Origin: Marinomonas aquimarina
Lineage (GTDB): Bacteria > Pseudomonadota > Gammaproteobacteria > Pseudomonadales > Marinomonadaceae
Direction: 5' to 3'
DNA length: 64,000 bases
Assembly: GCF_900089755.1 (NCBI RefSeq)
Contig: NZ_FLOC01000005.1
Location: forward strand, 121,011 to 185,010
The notes beneath the pieces are model-generated. The model was not told where the DNA came from. It saw nothing but the letters and a program-made list of their open reading frames with translations, and ran no database searches. A program made the translations under genes and the position numbers. Shown one piece after another: positions 1 to 10,300 of the stretch (position 1 is the stretch's first letter; each line of letters begins with the position of its first letter).

Positions 1-3000
1 CCGATGACGGCATTCATAGGGGTACGAATCTCATGGGACATATTGGCCAAGAATTCACCCTTGGCTTTATTTGCCTCGAACGCTTCTTCACGCGCTTCTA
101 CCAGTTCAGAAATGTCTGTGGAAATACCACCGATGGCATATAGCTTGCCATCGGTATCGTAAACCGGAAACTTGAACGAGACGAAGATATGATCAGAGCC
201 ATCTGCAAACTTAATGGTTTCTTCAAACCTTAACGTTTCTCCCGTTTCCGCCACTTGTCGGTCGTTTAAGGCAAACTCTTCTGCGACCTCCTTTGGCAAG
301 ATTTCAAAGTCCGTTTTGCCGATCGCCGAATCAAATTTAAGATTTACCACCGACTCCCACACTTTGTTGACCAAAATGTAGCGTCCCTCGATATCTTTCA
401 TATAGGTGAGAGCTGGCGAATTATCCAACACCGATTGCAGCAACTTTCTGGACTCAGCCAGCGCCCGCTCCGACTCCTTGCGCTGTGTAATGTCACGCAG
501 AGAAGTCGCCACCAGTAAGCCATTCGAGGTTTCTATTGGACTAAGACTGACCTCAACCGGAATGTGTTTGCCAGCTTTGGACAAGGCTGTGAGCTCCACT
601 TCCTCCCCCATTGAGAGCACCTTGGGTTTGGTCATATAGTTGTATCGGTGCCGCACATGACGCTTGCGAGCGGATTCAGGCATTAACATTTCGACATGTT
701 GGCCGAGAATTTCTTCTTTCTCATAGCCAAACAGTTGCTGTGCCCGACGGTTCAAGATGGTGATTCGACCGTCTTTATCAGTGATCACCATCGGATCCGG
801 TGCCGACTCTAGCAAATTCATAAACTGATCTTTGCTCTGGCTTAACTCTGTTGTCCGCTCTGCCACTTTGATCTCTAAATCGTCTCGGGCGCGAATCAAT
901 GACCTTGTCGCACGGGCACCAATCCAAGTATTGATGGCCATCAGGCTTAACGACAGCAGTAAAGCTGCCCCTAACACTAAGTACAATGTCGCTCGAGAAA
1001 TATAGAATCCACGCAAGGCCTCCGCCTCGGAAATTTCTGTTGCTAAGCCGACACCTAATACTGGATCCCAAGTCCATGAACTGATGACTCGTGTCTCTAA
1101 ATACCCCAAAGCGCCGTTGGTATTTAAGCCACTATCACCTTCGATTGCATTGGCCACAGGTTGAATAAGGCTTGCCAAGGCTTCAGGCCGCTCTGGCTGA
1201 AAAGAGGCCGGGGACGTTAATTGAATATAACCGGGCTCAGTTTGCGGAAGTAATTGCTCCAGTTCTCTTATGAAACGAGACTGAGTCAACAATACCCCAG
1301 CACCGTCAAACATGTAGGTTTCACCCGTGTCACCAATACGCCCCTTCCTGAGTATGGCATTGAGCACGCTGTCAGCATCAATGGCCGCAATAATCGCCGC
1401 AATCACATTGCCGGAATAATCCACCACAGGGGCCGCAATAAATACCTCAGCGGCTTCTGTGGCAGAGCGTTTAACAGGGGGGATAAACAGCGATTCACCT
1501 GCAAACACACGGCTCTTGACCTCACTTAAGATGTGCTCCAAAGATGGGGTATTATCAAACACAGGGGTACCATCTGACAGCACCATATAATATTGCCAAT
1601 CTTCGCCGCTAACATTAGAGCGCTGCATTAAGGATTCCAGCCCTTCATTATTGGCCGTCCACTCCGCTTGCCGTCGCGCCTCAGCAAACATAGTATTGAG
1701 GCCGGCTTCATTAGCAATGACTGTGACTAGCTGTAATCTACTTTGTACCCAGAAACGCAACGATTCATGGGTGGCATGGAGTACAGTCTGCAAAGATTGT
1801 CCCGCACGCTCTCTTGCTATGGCTTCCTCTCTTGTCAGTGCACTCCAACTAAGAGCCCAAATCAGCACAAGAATGACACAGAGACCTAGCATGCCTAGAG
1901 CACGAAAGCGCCCCGACTGATAAAGCAATAACGCATCACCACCTTTACGACTCAGCCACCAGGCGGCCAATAAAAATATCGCAGCTAAACCTACGGTAAT
2001 CAAAATCACGCGGATAATCGGGATACCGACTGTAGAAGCCTCAACAACCTGCTCTGTTTCAACATCCAAGCCAACACTGATCCATTTGGAGCGAATACGA
2101 TCTCGTTGCGCAGGAGTAATGGCTTGAAAAGCACGGTTAAAAATCTCAACTAATTCGGGCCAATCCTTTCGAACCCCGATGGCGAGATCGTAACTAAATT
2201 CGGTTCTAAAGTTGTTTTTTAAGTTTGTCAGCCCTAATGCCGCAACGCGATCGAGGGCACTAAACTGATTTGCCAACATGGCATCCAATGTTCCATTGGC
2301 TACTTGTTCCAGCCCTTCAGTAAGATTGGCCACTGGAATAATCTCTAACTCTGGGTAATTTTCTTTAAGCCATTGAGAACTGGCATACCCTGTAATGGCA
2401 CCAAATTTAAAGTCTTGGATATCCTCGATCGAAGTCGCTTTAGGCGTTTCTTTGCGCGTAATGATGACAGTTGGCAGCGATAGGTAAGAGTCGGTAAAGA
2501 GAAAGTCATCTTCTCGACTAGGCGTCGGTGTCAGCCCTGGCAAAATATCGATTTCACCCGACTTTGCTTGAGCAATCATCGCGGACCAATTTTCTTCAGA
2601 CTTCAGCTGGAACTCGACTCCAAGCTGAGCACCGAGCAGCTTTAGGTAATCCGCAATCATACCTTTGTGATGGCCATTTTCATCAAGGAACTCGAAGGGG
2701 CGCCAATCATTATCGGCACCAAAGCTGATAACCGGATGATTATTAAGCCACATGAGCTGTTCGTTGCTTAAGTTGGCACGGGAAGTTGACTGTCCCCGGG
2801 CTCCGCTCTGCTCGGGCTTGAGCCAATTCGATAAAATAGAGACCCGTTCATCACGAGTAATGGAGACAATCGCCTTGGTCAGAATTTTATGCAGCATTGG
2901 CCTATCACCATTTACTAGCATTCTAAGGGGGCTGCTCCCGAGTTCACTGGGGAAGGAACGAAGGCCAGATAAGGCATTTTCTCGTAAGTAGTACTCAACC

Positions 3001-4061
3001 ACACTTTGCGAGTCGATGGTGGCATCCACTTGCCCTGCCAGCACTTGCTCGATGGCTTCAATAATGGAAGAAGTTTCCACAATATTAACTTCTGGCATCG
3101 TTTCTTGGATGATGCCGATCGTCGAATAGCCTGATGGGATGGCTAGACTTCGTCCTTTTAAGTCCGACATGGTAGCTATATCGGAACCAGAACGAGTAAA
3201 AACAAACTCTCTCAATAAAATGTAGCTAGGCGTATGAAGAGCATACTCACTTCTATCCTCCGAAAAATACGCCGCGCCGATCACATCGATGTCCCCACTT
3301 TTGAGTTGCTCATGGAGCTGCGCGTATGCTGCGGGCTCTGAAAAACGGAAGCGTAGTCCAGTTTTCTTAGCGATTAACTCTAAAATATCAATGGTAATAC
3401 CAACGTGATCGCCTGCTTGATTAATGAAATTAAAGGGTGGCCAATCTACTTCTTTACCCACTAGCACAGTAGGGTTTGCAGCAATCCAAGCTTGCTCAGC
3501 CTCGGTCAAACCGATACCACTTGTCACAACCCTATCCAGCGTCATTAAGCTACTCTGTTCAGAGTTTTCAATCACACCAGATAGTTCTTCATCAATAAGG
3601 TTGCTAAGACTGTCTATCGCCTCTATTAACTGGCTTTTATTTTCCAAATAGTCTGTCGATTGCAGAAGCGCGATCGCGGTACTAAGATCTCTTCGCCCCA
3701 CTTCAACTCGAACTCGTTCTTCGATCGCCAACAATGATTCATTGGCTCCATGAATCAGTGAAATAAGACGATCACCTCCCTGATAATTTTCTTTAATAGC
3801 AAACAAGGTGTCATCGAACATCTGTGCTGCCTCTTGATATCGAGACAGCCATTGTTGATCGCCTGAGTAGCTGTAAGTGGTAATTGAACTGGTTAAAATC
3901 TCATCTTGAAGCGTTAATTCTTGTGTTAGCTCTAACAGTTGCAAAAGCTCATCGGTTGAATTGCGCTCCTCTAGCGCCCAAGCCACTCTGCCAAGGCCGC
4001 AAGAAAGCATTAACAAAACCAACAACCCACCGCGTACCAACCGGATTAAGGCAATCATCAT
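1..4061 (-). CDS. BvgS/EvgS-like sensor histidine kinase, partial (cut by the left edge)
   Basis: Inner-membrane sensor kinase; my reading of the minus strand gives an uninterrupted frame of about 1353 codons with no stop before the window edge. Order seen: N-terminal membrane/signal segment (about 5-28); helical region (30-190); two periplasmic SBP_bac_3 (Venus flytrap) domains at about 195-420 and 435-655, each opening with a WPPFNF/WRPFEF-type strand; membrane helices near 675-703 and 719-739; an extracytoplasmic double-Cache-like region with the motif GRIGDTGETYMFDG; a third helix near 1021-1042; two PAS domains (about 1075-1187 and 1198-1310); then the HisKA H-box SHEIRTPMNA with phospho-acceptor His at about 1343. 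The ATPase domain and any receiver or Hpt domains lie outside. The ATG at 4061 overlaps the stop of the upstream binding-protein gene by 4 nt (ATGA), implying coupled translation. The ligand is unknown; amino acids or related small molecules are typical for SBP_bac_3. Confidence 0.9.
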   Translation of the reverse strand, partial: MMIALIRLVRGGLLVLLMLSCGLGRVAWALEERNSTDELLQLLELTQELTLQDEILTSSITTYSYSGDQQWLSRYQEAAQMFDDTLFAIKENYQGGDRLISLIHGANESLLAIEERVRVEVGRRDLSTAIALLQSTDYLENKSQLIEAIDSLSNLIDEELSGVIENSEQSSLMTLDRVVTSGIGLTEAEQAWIAANPTVLVGKEVDWPPFNFINQAGDHVGITIDILELIAKKTGLRFRFSEPAAYAQLHEQLKSGDIDVIGAAYFSEDRSEYALHTPSYILLREFVFTRSGSDIATMSDLKGRSLAIPSGYSTIGIIQETMPEVNIVETSSIIEAIEQVLAGQVDATIDSQSVVEYYLRENALSGLRSFPSELGSSPLRMLVNGDRPMLHKILTKAIVSITRDERVSILSNWLKPEQSGARGQSTSRANLSNEQLMWLNNHPVISFGADNDWRPFEFLDENGHHKGMIADYLKLLGAQLGVEFQLKSEENWSAMIAQAKSGEIDILPGLTPTPSREDDFLFTDSYLSLPTVIITRKETPKATSIEDIQDFKFGAITGYASSQWLKENYPELEIIPVANLTEGLEQVANGTLDAMLANQFSALDRVAALGLTNLKNNFRTEFSYDLAIGVRKDWPELVEIFNRAFQAITPAQRDRIRSKWISVGLDVETEQVVEASTVGIPIIRVILITVGLAAIFLLAAWWLSRKGGDALLLYQSGRFRALGMLGLCVILVLIWALSWSALTREEAIARERAGQSLQTVLHATHESLRFWVQSRLQLVTVIANEAGLNTMFAEARRQAEWTANNEGLESLMQRSNVSGEDWQYYMVLSDGTPVFDNTPSLEHILSEVKSRVFAGESLFIPPVKRSATEAAEVFIAAPVVDYSGNVIAAIIAAIDADSVLNAILRKGRIGDTGETYMFDGAGVLLTQSRFIRELEQLLPQTEPGYIQLTSPASFQPERPEALASLIQPVANAIEGDSGLNTNGALGYLETRVISSWTWDPVLGVGLATEISEAEALRGFYISRATLYLVLGAALLLSLSLMAINTWIGARATRSLIRARDDLEIKVAERTTELSQSKDQFMNLLESAPDPMVITDKDGRITILNRRAQQLFGYEKEEILGQHVEMLMPESARKRHVRHRYNYMTKPKVLSMGEEVELTALSKAGKHIPVEVSLSPIETSNGLLVATSLRDITQRKESERALAESRKLLQSVLDNSPALTYMKDIEGRYILVNKVWESVVNLKFDSAIGKTDFEILPKEVAEEFALNDRQVAETGETLRFEETIKFADGSDHIFVSFKFPVYDTDGKLYAIGGISTDISELVEAREEAFEANKAKGEFLANMSHEIRTPMNAVI

Positions 4062-4849
4062 AAAGCCTCTCCCTCTTCTGCAAGCTGTGATTGAAAGCCA
4101 TAACGGGTCAAGATGTCTTTATATTCGTCCGTTACTTTGAACTTAACGATCTCAACCTCCAATTGATCTCTTAGGACGCTGGCGTTGTTATAGGACTTAG
4201 CGATGGCAATGGTGACTGGTAAGCGATATACGGGGGTAGCCACTACTTCAAACGCCTGACTGGCTTTTAATTTGGCGGCCGTCTCCATAAAAAACTGACG
4301 GTTATTGATCGCTACATCGTACTCCCCCGCTAACAACCCTTTTAACTGAGCCACCGAGTCTGCTTTGTAGGCTTTATTAAGATAATCCGCAGAATCAAAG
4401 GCTTTACCGTAGGTCCAGCCGAAATTAACACCGATTCGGTAAGGTGCTAATTGCAGCATATGCCCTGAAAAGTTGATTGAGTGGTCGGCGCGGGTAATGA
4501 TGTCCTGTGTTTCGAAGATATGGGGAGTTTGAGTGAAGAGCGCGACTTCTGCTCGCTGAGGTGTGTTGCTAAGGTTTGGGTTAATATCGACCTTGCCCTG
4601 TCTCATTTCTGCTAACAACAATTGCATGCTGGGATAGCGGCGTACCTTCAACTGGTAACCAAGCTTTTCAGTCACCGCCAAAAGTATTTCGTAGGACGCG
4701 CCATGAAAAAGGCCTTGCTGATCTTGATAGTAGAAAGGGGCAAAGTCTTCCGCTAGCCCAACTCTTAGCACTTTATTCTCACTGGCGAGACTGGTTCCAG
4801 CGAGCATCAACAGCACTGACAGTACGATAAGTCGTCGTAGTCGTTCCAT
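4058..4849 (-). CDS. Periplasmic solute-binding protein (SBP_bac_3 family)
   Basis: Secreted type-3 periplasmic binding protein of about 263 residues. After a Sec signal peptide (MERLRRL followed by a hydrophobic run ending GTSLAS) the mature protein opens with the family's first strand (VLRVGLAEDFAPFYYQD) and runs through a typical two-lobe fold, ending in a KDILTRYGF-like terminal helix. I prefer the ATG at 4849, preceded by AAGGGA, over an ATG 12 codons upstream, because the signal peptide starts properly there; the upstream ATG (4885) is possible. No ABC permease or ATPase is adjacent. Its stop overlaps the start of the sensor kinase, which itself carries two domains of the same family, so it more likely presents ligand to the kinase than feeds a transporter. 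That role is inference. Confidence 0.82.
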   Translation of the reverse strand: MERLRRLIVLSVLLMLAGTSLASENKVLRVGLAEDFAPFYYQDQQGLFHGASYEILLAVTEKLGYQLKVRRYPSMQLLLAEMRQGKVDINPNLSNTPQRAEVALFTQTPHIFETQDIITRADHSINFSGHMLQLAPYRIGVNFGWTYGKAFDSADYLNKAYKADSVAQLKGLLAGEYDVAINNRQFFMETAAKLKASQAFEVVATPVYRLPVTIAIAKSYNNASVLRDQLEVEIVKFKVTDEYKDILTRYGFQSQLAEEGEAL

Positions 4850-5181
4850 TCGGCCATATCCCTTAGCATTGCGCTTGCGAGCCATTTCAAGGTTTTAGCA
4901 CATAAAAAAGCCTTCCACCTCGACCCAAGCAGCTTTGATTTGTTCAACATTGCATTACGATCTATCTATTGAACTATAGTACATCCATCGTTATTTCAAA
5001 TAATAAGCGACTGATTAAGTCATTTATATTAATGAGATAAAAGCTCTGCACTTTTTGAACACGAGACATAAAGAGGGCTGGACTCTGACATTGTCATGGC
5101 AATGTAGAGGGTTATTGGAAGATCACAAGGAGGACACAGAGCACTGTTTTAAGGCATAAAACAGCTGCGCTAGAAACAGAA
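4850..5181. other. Intergenic region, no gene seen
   Basis: AT-rich spacer between the solute-binding protein and tRNA-Val. A possible minus-strand promoter, TTGAAA at 4994-4999 and TATAGT at 4973-4978, has a short 15-nt spacing and is weak. An 8-bp perfect hairpin lies at 5144-5164 (CTGTTTTA, 5-nt loop, TAAAACAG). A purine-rich AAGGAGGA at 5127-5134 resembles a ribosome-binding site but no start codon follows at a usable distance. I see no coding sequence. Confidence 0.5.
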
Positions 5182-5204
5182 AAGCCGAGCTTGTGGCTCG
5201 GCTT
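5182..5204 (-). terminator. Terminator after tRNA-Val
   Basis: A perfect 9-bp stem (AAGCCGAGC / GCTCGGCTT) with a 5-nt loop. It is followed on the minus strand by TTTTCTGTTT, the usual form of an intrinsic terminator for the tRNA-Val transcript. Confidence 0.75.
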
Positions 5205-5244
5205 CTGTTGTATGATTTTTGATTTAAAACCACACTTTAAATTC

Positions 5245-5321
<77 letters not shown>

Positions 5322-5335
5322 AGAAAGTGCTGATT

Positions 5336-5363
5336 ATTATACGCAGTGATTAAACCAGTTCAA
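5336..5363 (-). promoter_or_regulatory. Sigma-70 promoter of tRNA-Val
   Basis: On the minus strand TTGAAC (-35, 5358-5363) and TATAAT (-10, 5336-5341) are separated by 16 nt and lie about 14 nt upstream of the mature tRNA 5' end. Confidence 0.7.
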
Positions 5364-5417
5364 GCACTTTAAGAAAAATTTTAAGTGTTTGTTTTTACTT
5401 AATGAATTTTCGATTCA

Positions 5418-7451
5418 TCAAGCCTCACCTACATCTTTTAATTTCTTCTGTAAGGTACGTATTTGATCACGATAGCCAGCGGCTAATTCAAACTGAAGGT
5501 TCTCTGCTGCAATGGCCATTTCCTTCTGCAGCTGCACCATGGCTTTACGCACTTCGGCCACATCGTCCATGTTTTCAATTTGATAATCTTTCACCTTCTC
5601 AGCCACTTTTCGGGTTTGCTTGCCCTTGTTGCGACCACCGGCACCAGGGTTGTACGCCCCTTCAAGAATGTCCTCGACCGATTTGTTAATCCCTTGCGGC
5701 ACAATGCCATGCTCTTCGTTAAAGGCTTCTTGCTTGGCGCGACGACGAATGGTTTCATCCATCGCGCGCTGCATGGAGCCAGTAATCTTATCGGCGTACA
5801 AAATCGCCTTACCGTTGACGTTACGGGCGGCACGACCAATGGTCTGAATCAATGAACGATCCGAGCGTAGGAAGCCTTCTTTATCGGCATCCAATATCGC
5901 CACCAAGCTGACTTCCGGAATATCCAAACCTTCTCGCAACAGGTTGATCCCCACCAGTACATCAAACTCCCCAAGACGCAAATCACGGATGATTTCCACA
6001 CGCTCCACCGTATCGATGTCGGAGTGCAAGTAACGCACACGAATACCATGCTCATGCAAGTAATCGGTTAAATCTTCTGCCATGCGCTTGGTTAGCGTCG
6101 TCACTAGCACACGCTCCCCTTTTGGCAAGCGCAGATTGATTTCTGATAACAAGTCATCGACCTGAGTCGCTACTGGACGTACTTCAAGCTCAGGATCAAT
6201 CAGACCTGTCGGACGGACAATCTGTTCCACCACCCAGTCTTGGTGTTCTTCTTCATACTTGCCAGGTGTCGCCGAGACAAAGATGGTTTGCGGTTTAATC
6301 TGCTCCCATTCTTCAAAACGCATGGGGCGGTTATCTAACGCCGAAGGTAAACGGAAGCCATATTCCACTAGGTTTTCTTTACGGGAACGGTCACCTTTGT
6401 ACATGGCACCAATTTGCGGCACGGTGACGTGAGATTCATCAATCACTAACAACGCATTATCGGGAAGGTAATCAAACAGCGTTGGTGGTGGCGCACCTTC
6501 AGGACGCCCTGATAAATAGCGCGAGTAGTTCTCAACGCCCGAACAATAGCCCAGCTCCTGCATCATTTCTAAGTCATAGTTAGTGCGCTGCTCTAAACGC
6601 TGCATCTCCACCAACTTGTTTAACGACTTCAATTGCTCAAGGCGAACATCCAACTCTTTTTTGATCTTTTCAATTGCTTCTAGAATGGTTTCACGGGGCG
6701 TGACATAGTGGGTCTTCGGATAAATGGTAATACGAGGTACTTTGCGGATAGTACGGTTAGTCAACGGATCAAACACCGCTAGGTTATCCACTTCATCATC
6801 AAACAGCTCGATACGAATCGCTTCATCCTCGGAATCCGCAGGAAAGATATCGATCACATCACCGCGGACGCGGAAATTACCACGCTCAAACACCATATCG
6901 TTACGGGTGTATTGTAACTCTGCTAAACGACGCAATACCGAGCGTTGATCAATACGATCACCGCGATCAAGGTGCAACATCATTTTCAAATAGGACTGTG
7001 GATCACCTAGGCCGTAGATCGCCGACACGGTCGCGACAATGATAACGTCTTCCCGTTCAAGCAAAGCCTTAGTCGCCGACAAGCGCATCTGCTCAATGTG
7101 CTCATTCACCGAGGCGTCTTTCTCTATGAAAGTATCCGATGCAGCAACATAGGCTTCCGGTTGGTAATAGTCATAGTAGGATACAAAGTATTCAACGGCG
7201 TTGTTTGGAAAGAACTCTTTGAACTCACCATACAGCTGTGCCGCCAAGGTTTTGTTGTGCGCCATAATAATGGTTGGCCGCTTCACCTCAGCAATCACAT
7301 TGGCAACGGTAAAAGTTTTACCCGATCCAGTTACCCCCAGAAGCGTTTGATGCGCTAAGCCTGCATCCACCCCTTGCACCAGTTTCTTGATAGCCCCTGG
7401 TTGATCACCAGCCGGTTGATATTGCGAAACAACTTGAAACTCTTGCGACAC
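5418..7451 (-). CDS. uvrB: Excinuclease ABC subunit UvrB
   Basis: UvrB is the damage-verifying helicase-like subunit of nucleotide excision repair: it is loaded by UvrA and recruits UvrC. The 677-residue protein has full family length. Visible are the Walker A motif GVTGSGKT (about 40-47), the beta-hairpin region [10 protein letters not shown] that clamps damaged DNA, the DEAD-like box VIDESH, the helicase motifs [12 protein letters not shown] and QTIGRAARN, and the C-terminal UVR domain ([21 protein letters not shown]) that binds UvrC. It is monocistronic. In many gammaproteobacteria uvrB is SOS-controlled, but I could not find a CTGT-N8-ACAG LexA box between 7452 and 7655. Confidence 0.98.
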   Translation of the reverse strand: MSQEFQVVSQYQPAGDQPGAIKKLVQGVDAGLAHQTLLGVTGSGKTFTVANVIAEVKRPTIIMAHNKTLAAQLYGEFKEFFPNNAVEYFVSYYDYYQPEAYVAASDTFIEKDASVNEHIEQMRLSATKALLEREDVIIVATVSAIYGLGDPQSYLKMMLHLDRGDRIDQRSVLRRLAELQYTRNDMVFERGNFRVRGDVIDIFPADSEDEAIRIELFDDEVDNLAVFDPLTNRTIRKVPRITIYPKTHYVTPRETILEAIEKIKKELDVRLEQLKSLNKLVEMQRLEQRTNYDLEMMQELGYCSGVENYSRYLSGRPEGAPPPTLFDYLPDNALLVIDESHVTVPQIGAMYKGDRSRKENLVEYGFRLPSALDNRPMRFEEWEQIKPQTIFVSATPGKYEEEHQDWVVEQIVRPTGLIDPELEVRPVATQVDDLLSEINLRLPKGERVLVTTLTKRMAEDLTDYLHEHGIRVRYLHSDIDTVERVEIIRDLRLGEFDVLVGINLLREGLDIPEVSLVAILDADKEGFLRSDRSLIQTIGRAARNVNGKAILYADKITGSMQRAMDETIRRRAKQEAFNEEHGIVPQGINKSVEDILEGAYNPGAGGRNKGKQTRKVAEKVKDYQIENMDDVAEVRKAMVQLQKEMAIAAENLQFELAAGYRDQIRTLQKKLKDVGEA

Positions 7452-7655
7452 TTTTACGCCCTATCCTATTTATTCCGAACGACCCCAAGACTACCAAATT
7501 TACTGACATACGTCTTAACTAGAAGATGACATTAGAAAGAAACAATATAAAAGCCCAAACAGCTAGTCCAAATCGCTCTATCTTCAATATTGCTAATATA
7601 AAACGATTTATATACCATAAAGGAATATCCTTATAACCTTTAAAGAGGTAACAGC

Positions 7656-8525
7656 ATGTCTAGCCAACCACTTGTCCAAGCATTTTTTGATGAAGCCACT
7701 TTTACGGTCTCCTATGTCGTCAGCGATAAGGCGACTAAAGCCTGTGTCATTATCGACTCTGTTTTAGATTACGATCATGCCTCTGGCAACACCTCTACCG
7801 CTTCAGCTGACGACATCATTGACTACGTGAAGAATGAATCATTGACCGTTGAATGGATCTTAGAGACCCATGTGCACGCTGATCACTTATCGGCCGCGCC
7901 CTATCTAAAAAGCGCCCTTGGCGGCAAAATCGTGATTGGAGACAACATCACCACAGTGCAAAATACGTTTGCCAAGCTACTAAACGCTGAACCACAATTT
8001 GCACGAGATGGCTCTCAGTTTGATCACCTAGTGCACGAAGGTGATACGCTAGCCTTTGGTGAACAACGTGTTGAGGTATTACACACCCCTGGTCATACCC
8101 CTGCTTGTGTAACCTATGTTATCGGTGATGCAACCTTTGTTGGCGACACCTTGTTTATGCCCGATTACGGCACCGCACGCTGTGATTTCCCTGGCGGTGA
8201 CGCAGCAACGCTTTACCGTTCAATCCAGAAGATTTTTGCCTTACCTGAAGCTACTCGTCTATTTATGTGCCATGACTATAAGGCCCCAGGGCGTGAAGAA
8301 TACGTATGGCAAACCACCGTCGCCGAACAACAAGCCAACAACGTGCATATTCATCAAGGCATCAGTGAAGACGACTTTTGCCAGATGCGTACCAGCAAAG
8401 ATGCCACCTTGGCGATGCCGCGCCTGATTTGGCCATCGGTTCAAGTCAATATGCGCGCGGGGGATCTTCCACCTGCAGAAGAAAATGGTACCCGCTACCT
8501 TAAAACCCCGATTAACTTGGTATAA
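7656..8525 (+). CDS. MBL-fold hydrolase, persulfide dioxygenase (ETHE1/Blh)-like
   Basis: A 289-residue metallo-beta-lactamase fold protein of the glyoxalase II/ETHE1 superfamily. The metal motif THVHADH gives His72, His74, Asp76 and His77; further ligands fit HTPGHTPA, the Asp in FVGDTLF and the His in CHDYKAPGR. ETHE1-type enzymes oxidise glutathione persulfide to sulfite with one iron; the spacing and the GTARCDFPGGD segment favour that group over true glyoxalase II. A GAGGT ribosome site precedes the ATG. Eight nt downstream begins a SulP anion transporter, a pairing that fits persulfide oxidation plus movement of the sulfite or sulfate product. The substrate is inferred. Confidence 0.85.
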   Translation: MSSQPLVQAFFDEATFTVSYVVSDKATKACVIIDSVLDYDHASGNTSTASADDIIDYVKNESLTVEWILETHVHADHLSAAPYLKSALGGKIVIGDNITTVQNTFAKLLNAEPQFARDGSQFDHLVHEGDTLAFGEQRVEVLHTPGHTPACVTYVIGDATFVGDTLFMPDYGTARCDFPGGDAATLYRSIQKIFALPEATRLFMCHDYKAPGREEYVWQTTVAEQQANNVHIHQGISEDDFCQMRTSKDATLAMPRLIWPSVQVNMRAGDLPPAEENGTRYLKTPINLV

Positions 8526-8533
8526 GGCGCACC

Positions 8534-10252
8534 ATGAATCGATTACACCGCTATTTGCCTGCCAGCGTCTGGTTGAAAGACTATACTCGCAGCGACATGC
8601 AAACCGATATGATGGCCAGTCTTATTGTCACCATCATGTTGATCCCGCAAAGCTTGGCCTATGCTATGCTCGCCGGCCTTCCGCCAGCGGTAGGTTTGTA
8701 TGCCAGTATTCTGCCGTTGGTGGCTTACGCTCTATTTGGTTCAAGTAGAACGTTGGCCGTGGGACCGGTTGCGGTGGTATCGATGATGACAGGGACGGCA
8801 GCACTGCAGTTTGCCGCCCCTAACACAGCGGAATATCTCACGGTGGTGATTCTGCTAGCCGCTATTTCTGGCTTGTTTTTGTTATTGCTTGGCTTATTTA
8901 AGTTAGGTTTTTTGGCCAACTTATTAAGCCATCCGGTGATTTCTGGCTTTATCAGCGCTTCAGCCATTTTAATTGCATTAGGTCAGGTAAAGCATATTCT
9001 TGGCATCAAGGCTTCGGGACACAACCTAGTCGAAATGCTGGAAACCATGTGGCACAACTTGTCTAGCACCAACATAACCACCGTTGTGATTGGTGTCGGC
9101 GCTATTATTGCGCTGCAGCTACTACGCAAATATTTCAAAGCCATCTTAATAACGTTTGGACTGTCCAATCAGCACGCGCAACTGGCCTCTAAAGCCGGCC
9201 CTGTTTTAGTCGTGGTGATGGCAACTCTGGTCGTTGCTCTACTGCAACTGGACCAAGCTGGTGTTAACGTCGTCGGCGATGTCCCCAGCGGCTTTCCGCC
9301 TTTGGCTTTGCCAAACATGGATTTCCACTTGGCTGTGGAGTTACTGCCTGCGGCCATTTTGATCAGCATTGTTGGTTTTGTGGAATCGGTTTCCGTGGCC
9401 CAATCCTTTGCTGCTAAACGTCGTCAAAGCATTGACCCAAACCAAGAGCTCGTTGGCCTAGGGGCCGCTAACCTGAGCTCGGCTTTCAGTGGTGGCTTCC
9501 CAGTCACTGGTGGATTTTCACGCTCAGTGGTGAGCTTTGATGCCGGTGCCCAAACCCCCATGACCGGTGTGTTTACCGCTATTTTAATCTTATTAACCCT
9601 GAGCTTTTTAACGGGGGCATTTTATTACTTACCCAAAGCGGTGTTAGCAGCCACCATCATCGTCGCCGTCGTGCAACTGATCGACTTAAAAGGCTTTGTT
9701 GAAGTGTGGCGCTATTCAAAACAAGACGCCAGTGCCTTGATTGCCACCTTTTTAGTGGTGCTATTAGTGGGTGTAGAAGCCGGCATCATCACGGGCGTAA
9801 GCTTATCTTTGCTGCTGTTCCTATGGCATGCCAGCCACCCTCATATTGCGGTGGTCGGTCGCGTTGCAGGTACCGAACACTTTCGCAATGTGGAGCGCTT
9901 CCAAGTAGAAACCAACAAAGAAGTGTTAACCGTACGCATTGATGAAAGCTTATTCTTTGCCAACGCTCGTGTCCTGGAAGACAGAATCACCCAGCTAATC
10001 GCTAACAATAAAGACGTCAAAGAGGTGGTGTTAATGTGTACGGCGGTGAATATGGTCGATGCCAGCGCCTTAGAAAGTCTTGAAATGATTTGCGAACGTT
10101 TGCACTCCACCGGTATTCGTTTGCATTTATCAGAGGTAAAAGGGCCGGTGATGGACCGCTTAAAAGGCTCTAGTTTGATTTCCCATCTCAGTGGCAATAT
10201 TTATCTGACTCAGAACCAAGCGTTTGAAGAGCTCTGCCAGAAAGAAGGGTGA
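8534..10252 (+). CDS. SulP-family anion transporter with STAS domain
   Basis: Inner-membrane SLC26/SulP transporter, 572 residues, the usual length. The N-terminal signature (LIVTIMLIPQSLAYAMLAGLPP) is followed by ten or more hydrophobic helices to about 420, then a cytoplasmic STAS domain (about 440-560) with MVDASALESL, equivalent to the STAS serine/aspartate loop. SulP proteins move sulfate, bicarbonate, chloride or dicarboxylates, usually with Na+ or H+. Linkage 8 nt behind the persulfide-dioxygenase-like gene suggests sulfate or sulfite as cargo (inference). The stop codon lies inside the stem of the downstream terminator. Confidence 0.9.
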   Translation: MNRLHRYLPASVWLKDYTRSDMQTDMMASLIVTIMLIPQSLAYAMLAGLPPAVGLYASILPLVAYALFGSSRTLAVGPVAVVSMMTGTAALQFAAPNTAEYLTVVILLAAISGLFLLLLGLFKLGFLANLLSHPVISGFISASAILIALGQVKHILGIKASGHNLVEMLETMWHNLSSTNITTVVIGVGAIIALQLLRKYFKAILITFGLSNQHAQLASKAGPVLVVVMATLVVALLQLDQAGVNVVGDVPSGFPPLALPNMDFHLAVELLPAAILISIVGFVESVSVAQSFAAKRRQSIDPNQELVGLGAANLSSAFSGGFPVTGGFSRSVVSFDAGAQTPMTGVFTAILILLTLSFLTGAFYYLPKAVLAATIIVAVVQLIDLKGFVEVWRYSKQDASALIATFLVVLLVGVEAGIITGVSLSLLLFLWHASHPHIAVVGRVAGTEHFRNVERFQVETNKEVLTVRIDESLFFANARVLEDRITQLIANNKDVKEVVLMCTAVNMVDASALESLEMICERLHSTGIRLHLSEVKGPVMDRLKGSSLISHLSGNIYLTQNQAFEELCQKEG

Positions 10253-10270
10253 TCCTAAGATCACCCTTCT
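10243..10270. terminator. Bidirectional terminator between the SulP gene and the comEA-like gene
   Basis: A perfect 12-bp stem (AGAAGGGTGATC / GATCACCCTTCT) with loop CTAA is followed by TTTT on the plus strand, and by TTTCTGGC on the minus strand. It contains the SulP stop codon. Confidence 0.85.
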
Positions 10271-10300
10271 TTTGTCAACTTCCATTAATGAGGGTCTAGA

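Noticed and set aside
5336..5417. Terminator for uvrB near its stop codon
   Set aside because: The small hairpins there (about 5370-5400 and 5402-5418) lack a T run on the uvrB strand; the region serves better as the tRNA-Val promoter.
7452..7655. LexA (SOS) box for uvrB
   Set aside because: No CTGT-N8-ACAG or close variant found by eye on either strand.
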